Position numbers and translations under genes: made by a program. From assembly GCA_028456385.1 (NCBI GenBank), contig JALNQF010000102.1, forward strand, positions 62,001 through 126,000: a stretch of DNA of 64,000 nt, written 5' to 3'. Positions 58,388-64,000 of the stretch are shown in pieces. The notes under the pieces were generated by a model, which did not search any database, was not told the origin of the DNA, and saw only the letters and a list, made by a program, of their open reading frames with translations. Numbering within the stretch: the first letter of the stretch is position 1; each line of letters begins with the position of its first letter. The DNA is from Ophiosphaerella korrae (Eukaryota; Ascomycota; Dothideomycetes; Pleosporales; Phaeosphaeriaceae).

Positions 58388-59196
58388 TGTATGGAGGCTC
58401 CGTGTATGTAGGTCTTGGAGTTGGTAGGCCTGTGATCATTTCCTCACAGAATATCTTGTCAAGACGAGTTGGAAGCCTTTATAGATATATCCTGACATCT
58501 TTAATAAAAGATAAAAATTTTAACTGGACACTTTCTTGAACATGCCCGGCGGGGTGCCTCTGTGGACCTTGCCATCTCTACCTGGCAGTGCGTGTCTTGT
58601 GATGGAATTAATTTAAGCCGTATGCAGGCCCATGAGGGTCTTTACTGCCGACCGGTATGTCGCTTAATATTAAGAGCCGGCTAAATCTAGGAAAAGGAGC
58701 CCTCTTTCCTTCTTTCGGTACAAAAAGCGGAAGGTTACATTTACTAGCTTATGAACCAAATGAGCGCGAATCCCAAGAATTGAGGTACCCCGCATTTTTA
58801 GAGAACTTTTCCACTTGGCAATATTCAGTTATCTGTTGACTGCAACCGTATATGGGAAGGCCCAGCAGCGCACTATAGAATGAAAGGCGCTAAGTACCAC
58901 GATGCTATAGCACAGGGCTGCCCTGGATACCTTCTTTAGTTTCAAGGATTAGAGCTTCGGTCTTGAGAACAGATGAAAGACTCTAAACTAGCGCAGTATT
59001 CAGCAAGATACTGGATAAGCCATGCGTAGAGCATGGATGAGGAGACAGAAGGGTTTAGCTACGTAGCAGTTGGTCTGTTGGATAAAAGTGACGTGTATCT
59101 GAACTGGTTTTGGATTTATATTCCAGACGACTGATGGAATGACTCGGATATTTAAAGGGATAAGGCATCAGTTCCTGCCCTATTGTATTAAGTTAC
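58388..59196. other. Upstream of AA9 gene; no gene recognised
   Basis: It contains the minus-strand promoter of the AA9 gene (a TATA-like atagatatatcc near 58480). No convincing frame was seen on either strand. Confidence 0.6.
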
Positions 59197-59379
59197 ATGA
59201 GCCAGTCTGGCTTGAGAAAGACGGCAGAGCTGCTGCTCAACAACGGCGCCGATGTGAACGTGCGGTGTGGTCGCTACGGAAACGCACTCCAGGAGGCTTC
59301 GGCAGAAGGCCACGAGGCGATTGTGAAGCTGCTTGAGAACGGCGCTGTCGCGTTCGATCAGGGCATCGAACCCCTTTAA
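59197..59379 (+). pseudogene. Ankyrin-repeat fragment
   Basis: About 1.5 ankyrin repeats are readable: TAELLLNNGADVNVRCGRYG, NALQEASAEGHEAIVKLLEN. They end at a TAA soon after. Such near-consensus repeats form the sensors of fungal NACHT/ANK receptors. No upstream NACHT domain or further repeats exist here, so this is a stray piece. Confidence 0.75.
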
Positions 59380-59715
59380 CCCATTAGCTCCTCATACCTT
59401 GCTTATAAGCTGCCTGCTTTTCTGCTGTAGTAGTCTCAATTGTTAACGAATTAACGTTAGGTTTTCTCTGGGTGGTTTCGTTTTAGTTCCTGCAGTGAAG
59501 TCTGGTTAATCCTCTAATTCTCAACCTCAAAATTAAGCCCGCACCCTGCGAGAGGCTTTGTGAAACAAATTTAGATTTTGGGTTGTTGCCACTTCTAGCC
59601 GCTGTGTCGGGAATTGGTCCCTACAGTGGAGAGCCCTGATCTGGTTCCCGAGATCCACACGAACTAACCTGTTACAGCATAGCATAGCCGCGCTCGAAAC
59701 TCAAGGCGCATAGCA
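59380..59715. other. Unassigned, no gene recognised
   Basis: Ordinary composition, only short frames, no repeats noticed. Confidence 0.6.
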
Positions 59716-59924
59716 GACCGTGGCTAGAGTCGGACGAAGCGCGTTTACTCTCGTTTAGGGATAAGCAGGGCATGGGGTGGAGGCAGATATGTAAACGCTT
59801 CCCAGATCGGATTAAGGGCGCAGTTGCGGCAAACGCGAACTGCAACTCCAAGCTACAAGGTATAAAATTACCGAGACAACGGTCGTATATTCTACTCCTC
59901 CCTAACTTCATCACTAGAATACAT
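59716..59924 (+). pseudogene. SANT-gene copy III fragment
   Basis: It matches 34408-34600 of the intact gene from the gaccgtggctagagtcgg start of the SANT domain, with an internal deletion of roughly 50 bp (the RYYGLQKEH region). It then shares the 3' flank seen at copy II. It abuts the 3' end of the 408-aa P450 gene on the opposite strand. Confidence 0.85.
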
Positions 59925-61151
59925 CTAGAAAGTTTGCCCAACGAACAAGTCCTCGTATGAGTTACGCTCGGAGAGCAGCGGCCCATGGAACTCTGCCACA
60001 TACATTTGACCGCGCGTAACTTCCCGCTGAAGCTCAAATTTTGCACCAGAGAATGCTTCGACAAGAGATGCCACCAAAATACCAATCATTTTTGGGCCAA
60101 ATTCTGCCTTAGCTGGGCAGACAAATGGAGAGCCTCCAAATGGCATCCATGCCTTCAACTGATCGGATTTGAGACTACTACTCTCCCAGCGCAACGGCCT
60201 AAAGCAATCTGCGTCTGGCCCCCATACTTCCTTATCCCGGTGCAGACCTTCGATATCAGCAATTGCGAGTATTGAAGAACCGCCGACGAATCTGTAATGA
60301 CGGTGAATGTGACGAGTAGGTGGGTATAATCGAAGAGTTTCACGGACGAGTGAAGCTGCTATTTTCACTTTTTCTTCGTAAGCTTGCCCGCCTTGAGGAT
60401 CCGAGTTCTCTAGGTATGTCTTCAATGCAGCTGCCCATTCGTTCGTTTCTTTCGCGCCACGGAACCGGACTTCTATGAGGCAGCGAAGTACAACTCGCCA
60501 CATGGTCTCAAATACAGGCAAGATGAGGCTCATTGGGTTTGTTTCCGGGTCCAGTGGATCACAACCCGGTATCAGCCGACGCAGTGCCTCGCAAAGTTTG
60601 TACTGCTTCCCCCATGGAGCAATGTGGCGGGGCTCTTTTGACTGGATCCAAACCCGGTTGATTTCCGTAGCGACAAAAACTACCGCCTCGTCATCTAGCG
60701 TGGAAAGGCCTTGTCGATAGAGGAGGTTGATGACTATTTTGAGCACAAAGGACTGAATGAGACGGACAAGATTCTGGGGATAGTGGTATGTCTTTGCGAG
60801 CTCCTTTGCATCCCGTGCAACCTTGTCCCAGTCTGGCCGAATATGTGTGCTGACCTTGGTCCTATACTCAGCATGCCGTCCGGTCTTCTCCGTTGTGAAG
60901 GAATTGTCGATCCCGAAGGCGAGACTTAGTCGTGTATTTGCTCTTGCTCTTGCCTCGAGATTTGATAGAGTATTCCTAGTCCCGTTGAGAAAAGTGCTAG
61001 CTATGATTTGGGCACATTTGGCTTGGTTCTTGGTGGTGTACTTTAGCCATCTTCCATGCAGGGACGATGAGCGGAGCTGAAGCACTACGATCACACCGGT
61101 CGCCAAAGCCATACACAGCAGTGCCCCATAGATTTGGCCAGAGTAGTCCAT
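59925..61151 (-). CDS. Cytochrome P450, intronless, 408 aa
   Basis: It is a single uninterrupted frame. Residues 9-27 form a membrane anchor. The K-helix reads VRETLRLYPPTR (ExxR), the PERF-like motif is FRPLRW, and the haem loop is MPFGGSPFVCPAK with Cys345. The region expected to be the I-helix reads LILPVFETMWRVVL and lacks the usual A/G-G-x-D/E-T-T oxygen-activation motif apart from an E-T pair. At 408 residues it is about 90 short of typical fungal P450s, the shortage being in the N-terminal half. Other fungal P450-like proteins with a P-F-V-C-P-A haem loop exist, so it may belong to such a divergent family. Function is unknown. It has no stops, unlike the other P450 here. A 19-bp minisatellite starts 50 bp upstream. 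Confidence 0.8.
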   Translation of the reverse strand: MDYSGQIYGALLCMALATGVIVVLQLRSSSLHGRWLKYTTKNQAKCAQIIASTFLNGTRNTLSNLEARARANTRLSLAFGIDNSFTTEKTGRHAEYRTKVSTHIRPDWDKVARDAKELAKTYHYPQNLVRLIQSFVLKIVINLLYRQGLSTLDDEAVVFVATEINRVWIQSKEPRHIAPWGKQYKLCEALRRLIPGCDPLDPETNPMSLILPVFETMWRVVLRCLIEVRFRGAKETNEWAAALKTYLENSDPQGGQAYEEKVKIAASLVRETLRLYPPTRHIHRHYRFVGGSSILAIADIEGLHRDKEVWGPDADCFRPLRWESSSLKSDQLKAWMPFGGSPFVCPAKAEFGPKMIGILVASLVEAFSGAKFELQREVTRGQMYVAEFHGPLLSERNSYEDLFVGQTF

Positions 61152-61200
61152 TGTCTAACCCGAGAGGAGGGTTGTTCCGAGAGGGTGGTACTGGGGGAAC

Positions 61201-61276
61201 TGCACTGGAGGAGAAGGGCTGCACTGGAGGAGAAGGGCCGCACTGGAGGAAAAGGGCTGTGCTAGAGGAAAAGGGC
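61201..61276. repeat. 19-bp minisatellite upstream of P450
   Basis: Four tandem 19-bp units of the form tgcactggaggagaagggc lie at 61201-61276, the last two with G-to-A changes. They lie about 50 bp upstream of the P450 start, within its presumed promoter or leader. Confidence 0.95.
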
Positions 61277-62399
61277 GTAGGGTCTATGCTTATAGCGTGA
61301 GAGGTTAATTTGTTACGGTTTCTTATATGTAACAGTCAATCCGAACATATGTCATAGCTAGCTAGTTTCCACATATCCCTACACCGAAACCACATCTACA
61401 GGTACAATTCGCGAGACTTGATTGGTTTTGGCAGAGGCACTGAAAATTGTACATTCTACAACAGAAGGCCGTGCAATCGTCCACGAACCTCGTCTCTTGT
61501 TGAGTACCATCTCTTCCGGTTCCGCAGTCAACGAAGGATATGCTTGGCTCCTTGCGGGCACCAATCATTGCACAGGGGCCATACTCGTTGCTGTCACCTA
61601 AATTCTTCTACCCGAGTTGATAAAGTGGCGACAAGCAAACCCCACCAAGCCTTAAACCTTGGCCGGACAGCCTCGTGCACCTAGAGGTAGTGTGGGACAA
61701 AATAGAACAGGTGTAATTCGCTAGGATGCTATAGGTTGTCGTAGTAAGCCAAGAATTATCACCGTCGCAAAAGCGCGTTCATCAATGCGCTCACGAAAGA
61801 GAGATTGGTAGCGGTAGGCACTTTGCAGAGGCTGCATACCAACCTGGCAGCAGAAGTGGTGGGAGGAAAGGCTCTAATGCCGTACTGTCTTGGAGTCATT
61901 GCAATCCGTCTATCGATTTTGAGTTACACCGGAACCCTTGGCTGCCGCAGTTTAACATTACTTGCCGCTATCAGGCGAAATTCTCGACCTTTACCTGCAG
62001 CGGAGCAATGAGTCCCCTGGTGCAGATGCTGGAATCAGATACTAGTCCACCTGAGTCCGGAAACGGGGACCAGTGAACAGGCACCAGCCAGGGGCGAAAA
62101 CAAGGTCCCGAAACGTGCAGCTGTACGACCTTCAACGCCTCCCAACAAGTCAATGACTTTGTGCCGTGTTGGCTACAGACATAATTCGATGCGTCAAGAG
62201 CTCGAATGCTGACTGGTTGCGCTTAATGTCTAGGCTTAGTACCGCTAGGGAGTATGCCTCGATGCAGGAATTGAACAATGCACTGCGAGAACTGCTAGGA
62301 GTCGAGCACTTGGGGGAGAGTGGAGGTATGCATGTCATAAAAATGGAGAAACATGTAACCTAGCAAGCTAAGCGGCTAGTTTGATCAATCTTCTCACAA
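61277..62399. other. Intergenic with pieces of dispersed repeats
   Basis: Bases 61893-61945 recur at 43450-43500, and 62046-62145 recur at 34637-34730 (3' flank of the SANT gene). A 60-codon plus-strand frame ending at 62363 (MSRLSTAREYASMQELNNAL) is protein-like but has no clear start and no recognised family. Confidence 0.5.
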
Positions 62400-63600
62400 C
62401 TAATTAATCAACAGCTGATCTACTATCTCATATCCTTCCTCACCTGCAGGGGCTGCACGGGCAAGTAGGATAGAAATTTGACGCACCATAGCCCGGCATT
62501 GTCTGCACTGTTTCCATTTATCTCCATCAAGCAAATGATTGATGCGAAGAGGGCATATCTCACCCTCGGCGTCAGTGGGCTGCCCTGGGTTCTCTTTGAC
62601 ATCTACCTCTTCCGTTGGTTTGAGAGGCCATGAGCCAAATCGCCAAAGGCCTCCCTCCCCAACCGCCGGTCCAGGCTCTGGCACATTCCCAAGCACGGAT
62701 TCCGGCACTTCGGTGATACGAGGTTCGTCGGCGGAAGCTTCTGGGACAGGATAGTCTTCTGCAGGACATTCCTGTGCAGGACAATCGTCGATAGTAGGAC
62801 AGTCATTGACAGTAGGACAATCGTCGGCAGGACAGTCTTGTGTCAGATACCCCGAAGTAGGACAAGGACCATCTTCTTTGGAGATTGCTTCAACGGTAAA
62901 GGACCCTTCCACCAGTCCTTCGTCGACGGGTGGATCAGGGACGATGGGCCTGCACTCTCCAGAAATAGGCACCTTCTCCGCGCTGAGTATGCGCTCAAGC
63001 TTCTCGTTGTAAAATCCTGTCACGCAATTCGCTAGCACTCTAGCTAGACTAGTATCGTTAATGCGGCTAAAGAAGTTATCTCTTGTAAATACTATGTGAT
63101 CTTCTTTAAACGTAGATTTAGCATTTCTAACTAAATAGTTAAGAAACTAGGCAGTATTACCTAGAAGTTTTAAGAAGTTATCCTTAATAGCTTTAGCAAC
63201 GTTAAAAATACCTATCTCTATACTAAAGTGTTTAATTTAGTTCTTTACTATACTTTATAGTCTACGTATACTATATTTCTTTACTATACTATATACTAAT
63301 ATAGCTCTTTTAAACTTAATCTTTAACTTATTAACTAAAGAAGCTTCTATATTGTAAAGCGTTTAGTAAGTACTAGTATATAAGTAGTAGACTAGAATAT
63401 AGCTAGTATTTTTATTAATATTAGTTAGATATATTGTAGCCTTCTATATATTTAAAGAGGTAATCTAATATAGATTTTACAAGAAATTGTAGAGGACTTA
63501 GTACTTTTTTTATTTAGGGCTAATATAAAGTATAATAAAATAACTTATATATAGACTATAGATTATAGTTAGTTATATTAAAGATAAATAGAAATAGGAT
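62400..63600 (-). pseudogene. BTB/POZ-domain protein, N-terminal half RIP-mutated
   Basis: The C-terminal 212 codons (63038-62400) are open. They contain Cys-Pro repeats (DCPADDCPTVNDCPTIDDCP), an acidic Pro-rich region and a CxxC pair (WKQCRQC). The same frame continues upstream into the AT-rich block: FKEDHIVFTRDNFFSRINDT, NVAKAIKDNFLKLL, then at about 63420-63340 KATIYLTNINKNT and YYLYTSTY, which is a BTB core (relatives: E-A-T-I-x-L-x-x-I-D-x-D-T-F ... Y-L-Y-T-G-x-Y). Stops TAG/TAA occur there at W/Q positions. Fungal BTB proteins of this kind often act as protein-protein adaptors. The frame becomes unreadable beyond about 63500. An ATG inside 63038 is therefore not the true start. Confidence 0.75.
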
Positions 63601-64000
63601 TTCTAATTAAGTTTTAGCTTACTAAGATATAAGTTAAGAGTTGTAAGGTAGACTTTACGCAAGATAACTTAATAAGGTAGTTTTAACAATTAACTAAAAA
63701 GAGTAAATAGTAGATAAAGCTATCTAAGTAAGTACTAGGTATATATACCTAGTAGCTTACTAAGCGCTAACTAAAAGTAGAAAGGTAGTTAAATGTTAGT
63801 AAGTTATAAACTTACTAACATGTTAGTAAGTTCGCAATGTTAGTAAGTTTGCGATATTAGTAAGTTGTAAACTTACTAATATTAGTGCGAAAATAAAAGA
63901 TATAAGGGATAACTCCCTTATAAGAGTATAGAATTAATTCTATAATTAACTTAGTAAATAGAGTTTCTAGTTCTAGAACTCTCTATATTTTTTTACTTTT
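63040..64000. other. Second AT-rich block, continues beyond window
   Basis: RIP-like composition starts within the BTB gene. Apart from the mutated BTB frame and the palindromic array at 63794-63890, no element was identified. Confidence 0.7.
63794..63890. repeat. Palindromic ttagtaagtt array
   Basis: The motif ttagtaagtt occurs four times and its inverse aacttactaa twice within about 95 bp. This forms two potential hairpins, gttagtaagttataaacttactaac and a second centred near 63869. The spacers contain tcgca/tgcga. Confidence 0.85.

Noticed and set aside
62400..63038. Complete 212-aa Cys-Pro repeat protein starting at 63038
   Set aside because: The frame continues in phase upstream with a readable BTB domain, so this is the C-terminal half of a larger, damaged gene.

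Overview
The window looks like a filamentous ascomycete (Pezizomycotina) chromosome with a strongly bipartite base composition. The evidence is short spliceosomal introns (48-111 nt, GT...CTAAC-like...AG), a HET-NACHT-WD40 gene, an AA9 monooxygenase, cytochromes P450, pogo/Fot-type transposons, and Ty3/gypsy chromoviruses wrecked by C-to-T changes of the repeat-induced point mutation (RIP) kind. I cannot name the species.

Bases 1-30633 are a gene-free, extremely AT-rich block. It holds at least four pol-bearing degenerate copies and one gag-only copy of a chromodomain Ty3/gypsy element, in both orientations. They are joined through related LTRs, and almost every W and Q codon has become TAG or TAA. 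Also in the block are a mutated fragment of the pogo transposon that is better preserved at 37.6 kb, an LTR-like insertion, a 14-bp tandem repeat, a run of 43 A, and a possible Tc1/mariner relic. A second AT-rich block starts at about 63040 and runs off the window.

Bases 30634-63040 are GC-equilibrated. Genes judged intact are: a four-exon SANT/Myb-like protein (32485-34603, +), a four-exon NmrA-like NAD(P)-binding protein (39935-41218, +), a 110-aa membrane protein (42952-43344, +), a 208-aa orphan (53752-54378, -), a four-exon AA9 lytic polysaccharide monooxygenase (57332-58387, -) and a 408-aa intronless P450 (59925-61151, -). Damaged genes are: a P450 with one nonsense codon (35409-36968, -), a calcineurin-like phosphoesterase fragment, a HET-NACHT-WD40 NLR, the C-terminal part of a dynamin-like GTPase, an NB-ARC remnant, an ankyrin fragment, and a BTB protein whose N-terminal half lies in the AT-rich block while its C-terminal half is unmutated.

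Mobile DNA dominates the middle. Pogo element A (37590-39799) has TIRs and TA target duplications and carries a solo LTR inside its transposase. A 9.07-kb unit (44264-53329) has about 420-bp terminal inverted repeats and a TA duplication and splits a second copy of the SANT gene. It contains pogo C, the mutated NLR with two solo LTRs, and the truncated pogo B. The three solo LTRs (163, 173 and 184 bp) each have a perfect 5-bp duplication and look younger than the mutations in their hosts. No tRNA, rRNA or CRISPR was recognised, and no coherent metabolic cluster is evident.
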